From: Mycobacterium sp. NBC_00419
Lineage (GTDB): Bacteria; Actinomycetota; Actinomycetes; Mycobacteriales; Mycobacteriaceae
Direction: 5' to 3'
Assembly: GCF_036023875.1 (NCBI RefSeq)
Contig: NZ_CP107931.1
Coordinates: forward strand, 2,108,001 to 2,172,000
DNA length: 64,000 nt
Below are positions 45,471 to 53,530 of the stretch, piece after piece (positions within the stretch are counted from its first letter, which is position 1; the number at the start of each line of letters is the position of its first letter). Below the pieces are notes generated by a model. That model was not told the DNA's origin. It made no database searches and saw nothing but the letters and a program-made list of their open reading frames with translations. A program made the translations under genes and the position numbers.

Positions 45471-45542
45471 GCCTCCTTAGCTCAGTGGTAGAGCAACGCT
45501 CTTGTAAAGCGTAGGTCGTCAGTTCAATCCTGACAGGGGGCT
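45471..45542 (+). tRNA. tRNA-Thr (anticodon TGT)
   Basis: Full cloverleaf by eye: acceptor GCCTCCT/AGGGGGC (one T-G pair), D-stem GCTC/GAGC, anticodon stem ACGCT/AGCGT with loop CTTGTAA (anticodon TGT, reading ACA), T-stem GTCAG/CTGAC with loop TTCAATC. Discriminator T at 45542; the 3' CCA is not encoded. The 3' part (45524-45542) is overlapped on the other strand by the end of an SDR gene. Confidence 0.95.
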
Positions 45543-46381
45543 CCGACCTCCAGCAGTTTCCGGCCGTCAAGTGTGCGGACCGCACGGCCGAGCTTCTCCA
45601 GAAGCGGCAGCGATTTGTACACACCACCGTTGAGGCCGTCGCGGTGACTGGTGCACAGCGCCAGTGCGGCCTCGGCCATCGCCTCAACCGGTTCGAGCAC
45701 GCCTTCCGCGGCTACGGCGTCGCGCGCGATCGTCGCCTTGACCCCTTCGGTGAGCACAGCCTTGCGCGGCGCCAGCGCATTGACCACGATCGAGTCCGCG
45801 TAATACTCCGACGCAAGCCCCTCGCTGAGGCGATTCAGTGCCGCCTTCGAGGGTCCGTAGGCAGTGCCCTGCAGGTGATAGATCGGATCGGGCGGGGGTG
45901 TCGTCGGGATATCCCCGGACAGCGAGGTGAGGTTCAGGATGGTGCCCCCGCCCCGCTCCTGCATCGCCGGAATCACCCTCTGACAGAGGTCGAATGGGGC
46001 GACGAAGTTGATCGTCATGATCAGCCCCAGCCGTTTCTCGGAGATGGTGGTGAACGGGGCGAACAGCGACGTGGCCGCGTTGTTGACCAGGACGTCGACG
46101 GGCCCCAGCTCGGCAACGACACGTTCGTGCATCTCGGCCCGCGACTCCGGGGAGGTGAGGTCCACCCGATAGGCCGCCGCGCGTCCGCCGGCCGCCTCGA
46201 TCTGAGCGACCGTCTGCGCAAGTGTGCCCCCCACATCGCCCTGCGCGGGCTCGTCCAGACTGCGCGCGGCGACGGCGACGGTGGCGCCCTCGGCGGCGAA
46301 CCTCCTGGCGATGGCGGCCCCGATCCCCCGGCTCGCACCGGTCACCAGGGCCACCTTGCCCGAAAGCGGTTGTGCCGGCAC
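45524..46381 (-). CDS. short-chain dehydrogenase/reductase ending inside the tRNA gene
   Basis: 285 residues from GTG 46381 (TAGTG overlap with the upstream NTF2-like gene). SDR motifs VTGASRGIGAAIARRF, VNNAATSLFAPF, YGPSKAALNRLSEG; VAARSLDEP suggests NADP(H). A loop insertion TPPPDPIYHLQG lies before the active-site Tyr. The stop codon (45524-45526) is the complement of TCA in the tRNA T-loop, so the last six residues are antisense to tRNA-Thr. Last gene of a five-gene operon beginning with an LLM oxidoreductase. Confidence 0.87.
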   Translation of the reverse strand: MPAQPLSGKVALVTGASRGIGAAIARRFAAEGATVAVAARSLDEPAQGDVGGTLAQTVAQIEAAGGRAAAYRVDLTSPESRAEMHERVVAELGPVDVLVNNAATSLFAPFTTISEKRLGLIMTINFVAPFDLCQRVIPAMQERGGGTILNLTSLSGDIPTTPPPDPIYHLQGTAYGPSKAALNRLSEGLASEYYADSIVVNALAPRKAVLTEGVKATIARDAVAAEGVLEPVEAMAEAALALCTSHRDGLNGGVYKSLPLLEKLGRAVRTLDGRKLLEVGAPCQD

Positions 46382-46998
46382 TACCTCTCCAGTGGCTTCT
46401 GGGTGATGTAGCGGCCCGCGGCGACCGGTGGCGGCCACAGCGTCGACGGCAGATCCGCGTAGTTGTAGCGGCCCGGCATGTCCATCATGGGGATACCGAT
46501 CCGGTCCAGGAACGGCTTGGGTGCCTTGCCGGACTTGGCGACCGCGATGAAGGTATGGGCGGTCGACCCGAGATCGAACCAGTCGCGCTGCCACTCGATG
46601 CGGATCTTGCCGTCCGTCTTGTCGCGGGCCACGCCGAACCAACTGCCGCCGATGCCGCGGATCTCGTACTCCTTGCCGTCCTCGTCGGGGACACCGGACA
46701 TCTGCCGCCAGAAGCCGACGATCATGGCGTTCTCCTCGTCCATCACGGTCGCCATGTAGTCGTAATGCCAGCCGTCCAGGCCCGACATCTCGGTCCCGAG
46801 CGCCCATTTTCGGATCTCGTCACGACCGATGGCCATGAAGTGTTCGTCGGGGGTGAACATCCAGCCGTAGGTGGCGTCTTCGAGGTAGAGGTCAGCCATG
46901 CCGCCCCAGTCACCGGCCCGCTCGGCTTCCCGGTTGGCCTCCAGCCACTCCGCCCAGAAACCCTTGATCTCGGCCCGGGTGAACGTCTCGCTCATCAT
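46381..46998 (-). CDS. NTF2-like (SnoaL-fold) protein, paralogue of the Rv0762c-like gene
   Basis: 205 residues; two adjacent ATGs (46998, 46995) with AAAGGAAG upstream. Shares WLEANREAERAGDW, DATYGWMF, GIGGSWFGV and IEWQRDWFDLG with the protein at 35466-36011, so the two arose by duplication. It has an extra C-terminal tail (LWPPPVAAGRYITQKPLER). The NTF2-like fold suggests an isomerase- or hydratase-like or binding role. It sits between the DUF1214-like gene and an SDR, with a 40-bp gap upstream. Confidence 0.85.
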   Translation of the reverse strand: MMSETFTRAEIKGFWAEWLEANREAERAGDWGGMADLYLEDATYGWMFTPDEHFMAIGRDEIRKWALGTEMSGLDGWHYDYMATVMDEENAMIVGFWRQMSGVPDEDGKEYEIRGIGGSWFGVARDKTDGKIRIEWQRDWFDLGSTAHTFIAVAKSGKAPKPFLDRIGIPMMDMPGRYNYADLPSTLWPPPVAAGRYITQKPLER

Positions 46999-47038
46999 CT
47001 TCCTTTCATCTGCGGAAACTGTTGATATTCAGTTGTTT

Positions 47039-48397
47039 TTAGTACTGCCGGTATCGGCGCTGGACATGTTCGGCACGAATGCGAATCTGTTCGCGGCGCT
47101 CATCGGGTGACACCCGCGGGGTCGACGCGGGTAGGTGCTCGCCGAGTTCGCCGAACGGCAGCTTGTGCACCGCTACCGCCGGAAGTCGTTGCGTGGGAGC
47201 GGGATAAGTCCAGCGCATGGTCATGAAGCCGATCGGCAGCCCGGTGGTGTCCAGCCAGTTGGGCACACCGGGGTCGCGGTGGGCGACGACGTAGCGATAG
47301 TGACCGTCCTGGTCGCGGCGGGCCTGAACGCCGTTGAGACTGCTGACGTGGTTGGCGTAGTCGTGCGATTCGCCCCAGAGGTTGGCAAGGTGAAAACCCA
47401 TGTAGGCCGGTGGCTCGAACACCTCGGTGTCCACGAGCAGTACCTCGTCGGGCCCCAGGTCGTACATGCCGCCGGAGTAGACGTTGGTGCTCTGCCCGCC
47501 TCCGGTGGCCAGCGACGCCCCGGCTGGCGCGTTGAAATCGTTGCGCGGCATGAACGTCTGGCCGTCACCGTTGCTGTCGCCGTGCGCCTCCAACACCACG
47601 TCGTAGAACGTGTTCCAGAACCTGGTCTGGTTGTCGACGATCTCACCGACGCGGCGCAGAGCGTTCGCCGCTGTCGTGGCATCCAGTGCCGGCGGGTGCG
47701 CGCCGATCTTGTCGAGGCGCGCGATCAAAAGTTCGGGGGCCTGCTCGCGCTCCCAATCGTGATACAGCGCTCGCGCAGTGACGAATTCCGCGTGGAAGGT
47801 CTTGCCGCTGCGCTGGGACACACGTCGGGTGGAGATGAAATTGCCAGTGAAGTCCACCGGCCGCTCGGGAGCCAGGATGATCTCGAACCGGCCGTCCTCC
47901 CCGACCGCCAACTCAGCGGAGTCCAGCTTGCCGGTGTTGCCCCGAACGCCCGGCTGCAACTCGGCCAGGTCGCCGCTGTCACCGGCGTAACCGGTATGGG
48001 CTTCGACGATGAGGTATTGCGGCGCAATGGGACCCGACGGCGCCGACGGCCCGCCACCCCAGTGGCGGCTGTCGGCCACCCGGCCGGTGATCCGGTAGGT
48101 GAAGCGGCCGTCGATGGGGGCCGAGAGGTACATCGCGTCGGCGTTGTCGATGGTGGCCTTGTCCAGCACCTGGATACTGCGGCGGAAGTAGGGGAACTCG
48201 GGGTCACCGAAGAACGCCCGCTCGACCGCCGAGTGCACGAAGCCGAGCAGGTAGCGGTACCCCTCGGCCAGATCGCGCGGCCCGGACTGCGGCGGGGCAT
48301 GCAACTCCGGCGCCTCGAGGGCATCCCGGGCCCGGCCCAGCCGTTCGATCATGTCATCCCATGCCGCACGCAACTCCCCCGACGGATCAGCCGACAC
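47039..48397 (-). CDS. DUF1214-like protein of unknown function
   Basis: 452 residues from GTG 48397, chosen for the RBS GGGAGG 8 bp upstream; it overlaps the sulfotransferase end by 11 bp. No signal peptide is seen. Features: FRRSIQVLDKATIDNADAMY, ITGRVADSRHWGG, a beta-rich middle (TGKLDSAELAV, RFEIILAPERP) and C-terminal VVAHRDPGVPNWLDTTGLP-type sequence, which recalls DUF1214 domains (a fold without an agreed reaction). Placement in an operon with a sulfotransferase and oxidoreductases suggests a small-molecule role. Family call is from memory and moderate. Confidence 0.6.
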   Translation of the reverse strand: MSADPSGELRAAWDDMIERLGRARDALEAPELHAPPQSGPRDLAEGYRYLLGFVHSAVERAFFGDPEFPYFRRSIQVLDKATIDNADAMYLSAPIDGRFTYRITGRVADSRHWGGGPSAPSGPIAPQYLIVEAHTGYAGDSGDLAELQPGVRGNTGKLDSAELAVGEDGRFEIILAPERPVDFTGNFISTRRVSQRSGKTFHAEFVTARALYHDWEREQAPELLIARLDKIGAHPPALDATTAANALRRVGEIVDNQTRFWNTFYDVVLEAHGDSNGDGQTFMPRNDFNAPAGASLATGGGQSTNVYSGGMYDLGPDEVLLVDTEVFEPPAYMGFHLANLWGESHDYANHVSSLNGVQARRDQDGHYRYVVAHRDPGVPNWLDTTGLPIGFMTMRWTYPAPTQRLPAVAVHKLPFGELGEHLPASTPRVSPDERREQIRIRAEHVQRRYRQY

Positions 48398-49529
48398 GGT
48401 CTGCCTCCCAACCGAACCGATCAAACAGCGGTGCCAGGCGGGTCCGGATCCCGTCGGCTTGGAGTCCGAATTCCTCGAGGCTGTAGGTGTGCCCCGACCG
48501 GTACTCGCGGCCCTTCTCGTTGGCCAGCGCCCTGGCCTGCTCGGGCACCATGTCGAGTCCGATCTCGTCGTACAGCCGCCGCATCGTTGCGGCGGGATCG
48601 GTCACTAGATCGGCGTAGTTCAGGATCACACTGGGCACCTCCGGATGAGCGTCCAGGACGTCCAGCGGATGTTGGTAGTAGTGATAGGACGACTCGACGA
48701 ACGACGCGAACGACTCCCGCATGTCGGCCTCCGAACGCTTGCGCGCCGACCAGGCGAACTGCATGAGCTTGAGGAAGCTGGGAATCGTCTCGTACGGATT
48801 ACGCACCGGAACCACGAATCTGGCGTCCGGGAAGGTGTCGATGAGGCTCTGCACCCTGCCGCAGTGAATCGGCGCCTTCGACAGGTGAATGACGTCAGGG
48901 CCGTTGAGGACCAGTTGACGGCGCACACACTCCCGGTAGAACTGCAGGGCCCGCCGGCGCTTGCGGTCGGGCCAGCGGTCGTCGACGTAGTAGAAGTCCA
49001 GATGCTGGGCTTGCGGATACTGCAACACCCAGAATCCCGAGGCGCACGACGTCGTCAGCAGGAATTCGTCCTCCTCCGGGGCGAACAACCCGGACTCGTG
49101 GACGGTGTTGCTCTTGGCGAACATCCGCGCATCGACGATGTCGAGGCGCTTGCGCAGGTGACCGCCGAGACGCCGATCCCACTGCAGGACGGCCCGCAGC
49201 ACCTTCTTCTCGATGAGCGAGGGAAAGAACATCTCCCACAACAGCACGTAGGAGAAGCGGGGGTCGTTGGCCATCATCCGGTGCAGATAAGTGGTGCCGC
49301 TTCGGGCGTGACCCACCACGAAGACGGGTGTGCGAATCTCGCTGCGGCGCAGAGCCGGAAAGACGATCGGGTCGAGCGCGAACGTCACCGTGTGCAGCAC
49401 CGCCAGCGCCGGTACGACGAGGCACAGCGTGCGGTACTGCTTACGACGACGCCCGGCGTCGGGTTCCTCGCGGATCAGCCGGACCAGCGTCCACCAGCTG
49501 CGCCAGTCGAAATAGAAGACGTTCTTCAT
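48387..49529 (-). CDS. sulfotransferase-family protein
   Basis: 380 residues from ATG 49529 with GAGGGACGTC upstream. PAPS 5'-phosphosulfate loop VVGHARSGTTYLHRMM (about 75-90); 3'-phosphate-binding region RFVVPVRNPYETIPSFLKLM; further EYRSGHTYSLEEFGL typical of the long mycobacterial Stf group. A hydrophobic stretch near residue 40 (LCLVVPALAVLHTVTFA) may associate with the membrane. Would sulfate a hydroxyl on a lipid or sterol. 8 bp downstream of the LLM gene. Confidence 0.88.
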   Translation of the reverse strand: MKNVFYFDWRSWWTLVRLIREEPDAGRRRKQYRTLCLVVPALAVLHTVTFALDPIVFPALRRSEIRTPVFVVGHARSGTTYLHRMMANDPRFSYVLLWEMFFPSLIEKKVLRAVLQWDRRLGGHLRKRLDIVDARMFAKSNTVHESGLFAPEEDEFLLTTSCASGFWVLQYPQAQHLDFYYVDDRWPDRKRRRALQFYRECVRRQLVLNGPDVIHLSKAPIHCGRVQSLIDTFPDARFVVPVRNPYETIPSFLKLMQFAWSARKRSEADMRESFASFVESSYHYYQHPLDVLDAHPEVPSVILNYADLVTDPAATMRRLYDEIGLDMVPEQARALANEKGREYRSGHTYSLEEFGLQADGIRTRLAPLFDRFGWEADRVG

Positions 49530-49537
49530 GACGTCCC

Positions 49538-50422
49538 TCAAGAGCGGACCTTGCTGATGACCTCGTCAGCGAATCGTCGCAACCGGGCCAGCTTGTCCTC
49601 CAGCGGTTGCCGATCCTCACCCGTGATGTAGGGGTTGCGGAAGCCGACGATGACGTCGGTGACACCCATGTCCGCCAGCCGCTTGCACCCGTCGACGGTG
49701 CGGCCGTCGGGGCTGGCTGCGTGAATCTCGAAGGGCTCGTGAGATTTTCCCGCCTCGGCCCGATAGGCCTGCAGTTTGCCCAGGATCGCCGCCAGGACGT
49801 CGTTGGGGCCGCCTGCGTGCATCCATCCGTTGGCCTTGGTGGCGGCCCGGCGCAGCGCGGCGTCGGAATGACCACCGATCAGCAATGGGATCGGGGTGGT
49901 CGGCACCGGGCAGACCTTCATCGATGGGACGTCATAGAACCGGCCGTGGTGGGAGAAGAACGCCCCGGACTCCAGCCCGCGGAAGACCTCGATCGCCTCG
50001 TCGAGCCGGGCGCCCTTATGGGCCGGGTCGACACCGGCCATCAGATAGTCGTCGGGGTAGGGGCTGCTGCCGATGCCGATGCCCAAGCCCAGTCGGTTGC
50101 CGGTCAGTGCGGCGACCGAGAACGCCTCCTTTGCGGCGAGTACCGGGGAGCGCACCGGGAACTTCACCACGAAGGTGTTGAACCTGATGCGTTCGGTGAG
50201 CGCGCCCAGATAGCCCGCGAGCACGAAGGGTTCGATGAACTCCTTGCCTTCGAGGAAGCTGCGGTCGCCGTCAGCCGTGTAGGGGTAGACCGCGTCGGAC
50301 CGCTCGGGGTAGCCGATCGAGTCCGGGATCGCGAATCCGTCATAGCCGGCCGCCTCGGCCGCTACCGCGAGTCGCGGCAGGTATTCCGTCCGCGTCATCG
50401 AATCCGAGAAGGTGAAGCGCAT
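49538..50422 (-). CDS. LLM-class (F420-type) oxidoreductase
   Basis: 294 residues from ATG 50422 (MRFTFSDSMTR); GTG 50431 would add three. Luciferase-like TIM barrel: LPRLAVAAEAAGYDGFAIPD, GRLGLGIGIGSSPYP-like segment (GNRLGLGIGIGSSPYPDDY), PVPTTPIPLLIGGHSDAALRRAA, and MGVTDVIVGF near the end. Mycobacterial members usually use coenzyme F420 rather than FMN. First gene of the LLM-sulfotransferase-DUF1214-NTF2-SDR operon, which seems a small-molecule tailoring cluster. Confidence 0.88.
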   Translation of the reverse strand: MRFTFSDSMTRTEYLPRLAVAAEAAGYDGFAIPDSIGYPERSDAVYPYTADGDRSFLEGKEFIEPFVLAGYLGALTERIRFNTFVVKFPVRSPVLAAKEAFSVAALTGNRLGLGIGIGSSPYPDDYLMAGVDPAHKGARLDEAIEVFRGLESGAFFSHHGRFYDVPSMKVCPVPTTPIPLLIGGHSDAALRRAATKANGWMHAGGPNDVLAAILGKLQAYRAEAGKSHEPFEIHAASPDGRTVDGCKRLADMGVTDVIVGFRNPYITGEDRQPLEDKLARLRRFADEVISKVRS

Positions 50423-50667
50423 CAAACCCACTTGTCTACGTCGACGTGTGCCACGATGCGTTTTCCGGACACTTGTTCAGATTAGCGGTGTCCCACGAGC
50501 TGGGCAAGGGTCCTATCCCGACGCAATGACGAACCGGCAGGAGCATGAATCCGCACAGATGTCCGGCTCGGCACGCACCGCTTTGCCGACCACCTCGGTG
50601 GCCTGCAGTTGGCCGTTGGATGAACACCTCGTCGCTGCCCTGACGCACCGGCGGCCACGCCCAGACA

Positions 50668-50745
50668 ATGGCTCTTGTGAGCACCGGTCTGGTCATGGGC
50701 ATTACCGCCGTAGTAATGGCGGCCGCCCTCATCGGGCTGCGTTAG
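50668..50745 (+). CDS. possible 25-residue transmembrane micropeptide
   Basis: ATG 50668 to TAG 50743-50745 encodes a 25-residue, almost wholly hydrophobic peptide (MALVSTGLVMGITAVVMAAA then LIGLR), long enough for a single membrane span with a terminal Arg. A GTG at 50677 is an alternative start. No clear RBS is present, so this may be a chance frame in GC-rich DNA. Confidence 0.25.
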   Translation: MALVSTGLVMGITAVVMAAALIGLR

Positions 50746-50789
50746 CCACCGTTATCGCAGTCTTGGTCAGGTTTGCTGGCTCGGCACCC

Positions 50790-50795
50790 TAAAAT
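50790..50795 (+). promoter_or_regulatory. candidate -10 element of the metalloprotease gene
   Basis: TAAAAT fits the mycobacterial TANNNT -10 pattern and stands out as AT-rich; it lies 54 bp upstream of ATG 50850, whose mRNA would carry a GGGGGAAGG leader near the start. No convincing -35 was found. Confidence 0.4.
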
Positions 50796-50849
50796 CAACG
50801 CCACCGCAGATATCGGTCTGCGCGGATTCGGGGGAAGGCGGGTACTGCG

Positions 50850-52628
50850 ATGTCGACACCCCGGGTCAGCGCGCGATTCGGCGCAGCTGCGTTCGTCGTT
50901 GGTTTGTCACTGGCCGGGCCCCAGTCCCTGGGCATCGCCTGGGCCGACGGACCCGACCAAGGTTCCAGCTCCGCCTCGGACGCACCGGCGAAGTCCGGTA
51001 CCGCGTCGACCGGCCGGTCGGCACGATCGGCCCACACCGGTATAGCGACGTCGCCGAGCGGGGCGGCGAGCACCGCGGCGGCCGGCTCCGGCAGCGCCCA
51101 GTCGGCACGCACCACCTCGACGACCGTCAGCGCCCGCACCGTGGTCGGCAGCCTGCCGGCCACCGGCCACACCCGCCGCACGCCGGTCACCGTCACGGCC
51201 GTCACCGACCCCACGGCGGACCTGCAATCCGTGGTGACCCGTTTGAGCACCGCACCGGACAGTTCCACGAGCGTCGTCACGATCTCCTCGACTCCGACAG
51301 CCGCCGTCGTCGCCGCAACTCCGGACGACATCAATGCCCTGCGGGTGCCGGCCGCCGACGCATCGGCGTCGGCGATCACCGACGTCTTCACGAATCTGCT
51401 GAACTCGGTGGGCTCCTTCTTCGAGGGCATCGGACTCCTGGTGCGTCGCACATTCTTCAACCAGGCACCGACCGTCGCACCGGTGCAGACCACCGGCCAG
51501 AGCAGTGGAGTGATCAGCGGCAGCCTCAACGCGGTCGATCCCGAGGGCGACCCGATCGTCTACAGCGTGACCCAGAATCCCCACTACGGCAGCGTGACAG
51601 TCGATTCCGCAGGCAACTACACCTACACGCCGGGCAGCGGATTCGACGGGGTCGACGCTTTCACCATTGCAGCCGCCGACACTGGTCTTCACATCAACCT
51701 GCTGGACCCGCTGCGGTCGGCGAGCACGGGCGCTCTGGTCTCGGTGACGCAGAATGACACCGCAATCCGGGTGGCCTTCAACTTCATCTTCGGCTCAGGT
51801 GCGCAGTACTGGTCCAGTGCCGCCCGCGCAGCACTGCAGTCGACGGCGATCTACCTGTCGTCCTACATCAACGCCCCGGCGGCGGTGACCATCACCTACG
51901 ACGTCACCGGTGAGTATTCGTTCTTCACCTCGACGCTGGCGTCGGCGGGAAGCGACCTCGTCTCTACCGATCCCGGCTTCTACAACACCGTGGTGCAGAA
52001 GAAGATCCAGACCGGCGTAGACAGCAACGGCGCGGCCGCCGACGGCCAGATCACCTGGAACTTCAAGTACTCCTGGGCCTTTGGCGATTCGGTGGCCGCC
52101 GGCCAGTACGACTTCCAGTCCACCGCGTTGCACGAACTGGTGCACACCCTGGGGTTCCTGTCTGTCATCGACAGCGCCGGCAACAACACCGGCAACAACT
52201 GGACCACCTTCGACGGCTTCGTGGTGACATCGACCGGCACGCACCCGATCAACGGCAGCTACAACTGGCTCTCGAGCTACGACTCCAACTTGACCGGCGG
52301 CGGCCTGGGCCTGTACTTCGGCGGCACGAACGCGATGGCCGCCAACAACGGCCATCCGGTGCCCCTGTTCACCCCCAACCCGTGGCAATCAGGTAGCTCG
52401 ATGTCGCATCTGGACGACACGAAGTTCACCGGCTCGAACGCCAAACTGATGAACGCCTCGACCGACACGGGCCTCGGCGTCCGGACGTTGAGCGCCATCG
52501 AGATCGGCATTCTCAAGGACCTCGGCTACGACGCGTCCGTTCCGCCCCAGAACGTGGCGCTGTTCGTCATCGGTTTCGTGTTCATCCGGCGCCGCAAGCG
52601 CGTCGACAGCCTCGTCTCGCAGTCCTGA
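50850..52628 (+). CDS. exported zinc metalloprotease with Ig-like domain and C-terminal anchor
   Basis: 592 residues. Signal peptide (FGAAAFVVGLSLAGPQSLGIAWA|D), a long Ala/Ser/Thr-rich low-complexity stretch (about 35-195), a cadherin/VCBS-like beta domain (about 225-275: DPEGDPIVYSVTQNPHYGSV, YTYTPGSGFDGVDAFT), then a zincin domain with H428-E-L-V-H432-TLGF and a later MSHLDD that may give a third ligand. It ends with a hydrophobic segment and a basic stop (VALFVIGFVFIRRRKR), a sorting-like anchor. Probably a cell-surface protease; its substrates are unknown. One-base overlap with the enoyl-CoA hydratase gene. Confidence 0.8.
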   Translation: MSTPRVSARFGAAAFVVGLSLAGPQSLGIAWADGPDQGSSSASDAPAKSGTASTGRSARSAHTGIATSPSGAASTAAAGSGSAQSARTTSTTVSARTVVGSLPATGHTRRTPVTVTAVTDPTADLQSVVTRLSTAPDSSTSVVTISSTPTAAVVAATPDDINALRVPAADASASAITDVFTNLLNSVGSFFEGIGLLVRRTFFNQAPTVAPVQTTGQSSGVISGSLNAVDPEGDPIVYSVTQNPHYGSVTVDSAGNYTYTPGSGFDGVDAFTIAAADTGLHINLLDPLRSASTGALVSVTQNDTAIRVAFNFIFGSGAQYWSSAARAALQSTAIYLSSYINAPAAVTITYDVTGEYSFFTSTLASAGSDLVSTDPGFYNTVVQKKIQTGVDSNGAAADGQITWNFKYSWAFGDSVAAGQYDFQSTALHELVHTLGFLSVIDSAGNNTGNNWTTFDGFVVTSTGTHPINGSYNWLSSYDSNLTGGGLGLYFGGTNAMAANNGHPVPLFTPNPWQSGSSMSHLDDTKFTGSNAKLMNASTDTGLGVRTLSAIEIGILKDLGYDASVPPQNVALFVIGFVFIRRRKRVDSLVSQS

Positions 52629-53416
52629 TGAGCGGCAGCACCCTGGCCTACGAACGCCGGGACGCGGTCGCCGTCGTGTCCATCGACGCGGCTCCGCACA
52701 ACGCGATGAACCTCGCGTTCATGGACGCATTCGAGCCGCTCGTGACCGACATCGCGGCCGACCCGGGCGTACGTGCTGTCGTCTTGACCGCCGCCGGTGA
52801 GCAGAACTTTTCGGTGGGCATGAACCTCAAGGAACTCGTCGCCAATCTGGGTGATCCCGCCAGGGTCGACGCGATCCTCGACCAGCGCCTGCGTGTGCTG
52901 GCCGCTGTGGAGAACATGGACAAGCCCTGGATCGCAACACTTTTCGGAAACTGTCTCGGCGGCGGTCTGGAACTCCCCCTGGCCTGTCACTTCCGGCTCG
53001 CCGCCGAGGAGGGTGCCCGCATCGGGCTGCCCGAGTTGCACCTCGGTTCGGTGCCGGCGTGGGGTGGGAGCGCACGGCTGGCCCGGCGCATCGGCCGCGA
53101 CCGGGCCGTCGACCTCATTCTGCGCGCCAAGACGCTGACCGGTCCCCAGGCGCTGGCCCTCGGCCTCGTCAACGAGGTCTGGCCCCTCGCGGAACTCAAA
53201 GGCCGCGCCGTCGACCTCGCGCAGGAACTGGCCGCCATGCCGCGCACCGCGGTGGCATCGATTCTTCGCTGCCTGGTGACCGGCGAGGAGAAGACGCTCG
53301 AGGAGTCCTTGCGCGACGAGCGCGCCGCCTTCCACGCCACGCTGGGCACTCCCGATATGGCCGAGGGGTTGCAGGCCTTCCTCGAGAAACGTCCGCCGGT
53401 GTTCAACCGCGGCTGA
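52628..53416 (+). CDS. enoyl-CoA hydratase/isomerase-family protein
   Basis: 262 residues from ATG 52628 (TGATG overlap). Crotonase fold: FSVGMNLKELV (oxyanion), GNCLGGGLELPLACHFR (first catalytic Glu region), and GLPELHLGSVPAWGGSARL (second Glu), then a C-terminal helical cap. It hydrates or isomerises an enoyl-CoA, fitting the beta-oxidation theme of the window; exact substrate unknown. Its end faces the amt gene across 114 bp that contain a hairpin (53479-53496). Confidence 0.9.
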   Translation: MSGSTLAYERRDAVAVVSIDAAPHNAMNLAFMDAFEPLVTDIAADPGVRAVVLTAAGEQNFSVGMNLKELVANLGDPARVDAILDQRLRVLAAVENMDKPWIATLFGNCLGGGLELPLACHFRLAAEEGARIGLPELHLGSVPAWGGSARLARRIGRDRAVDLILRAKTLTGPQALALGLVNEVWPLAELKGRAVDLAQELAAMPRTAVASILRCLVTGEEKTLEESLRDERAAFHATLGTPDMAEGLQAFLEKRPPVFNRG

Positions 53417-53478
53417 CTACTCCGTGGGGCTGTTGTTGCTGGGCGGGCAGGACATATCGACATAGACCGTCTGGAACT

Positions 53479-53496
53479 GCCCGCTGGGCAGCGGGC
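53479..53496. terminator. bidirectional hairpin between ECH and amt genes
   Basis: GCCCGCT (53479-53485), loop GGGC, AGCGGGC (53490-53496): a perfect 7-bp GC stem between two convergent genes. No T-tract. Placed to stop transcription from both sides. Confidence 0.5.
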
Positions 53497-53530
53497 CCGG
53501 CGGGTGAGTGCCAGACGAGAGGGCGGCGAC

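Larger units (their letters stand above)
50423..50849. other. 427-bp divergent intergenic region
   Basis: Between the LLM operon and the metalloprotease gene. It holds a GGACA-N2-TGTTC half-conserved palindrome (50467-50478), a possible 25-codon membrane-peptide frame (50668-50745) and the TAAAAT -10 candidate at 50790-50795. No other coding or RNA signal is seen. Confidence 0.5.

Noticed and set aside
47017..47034. AACTG-N8-CAGTT inverted repeat before the NTF2-like gene
   Set aside because: Only 5-bp arms in an AT-rich spot; likely just promoter composition.
50467..50478. GGACACTTGTTC as a third site for the aldA TetR
   Set aside because: One arm is mismatched and it lies far from the regulator; kept only as a weak resemblance.
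53417..53530. The amt frame continues openly past its stop for 37 codons with plausible-looking sequence (TVYVDMSCPPSNN)
   Set aside because: No start codon or RBS precedes it and Amt ends normally; only a readthrough would use it, for which there is no sign.
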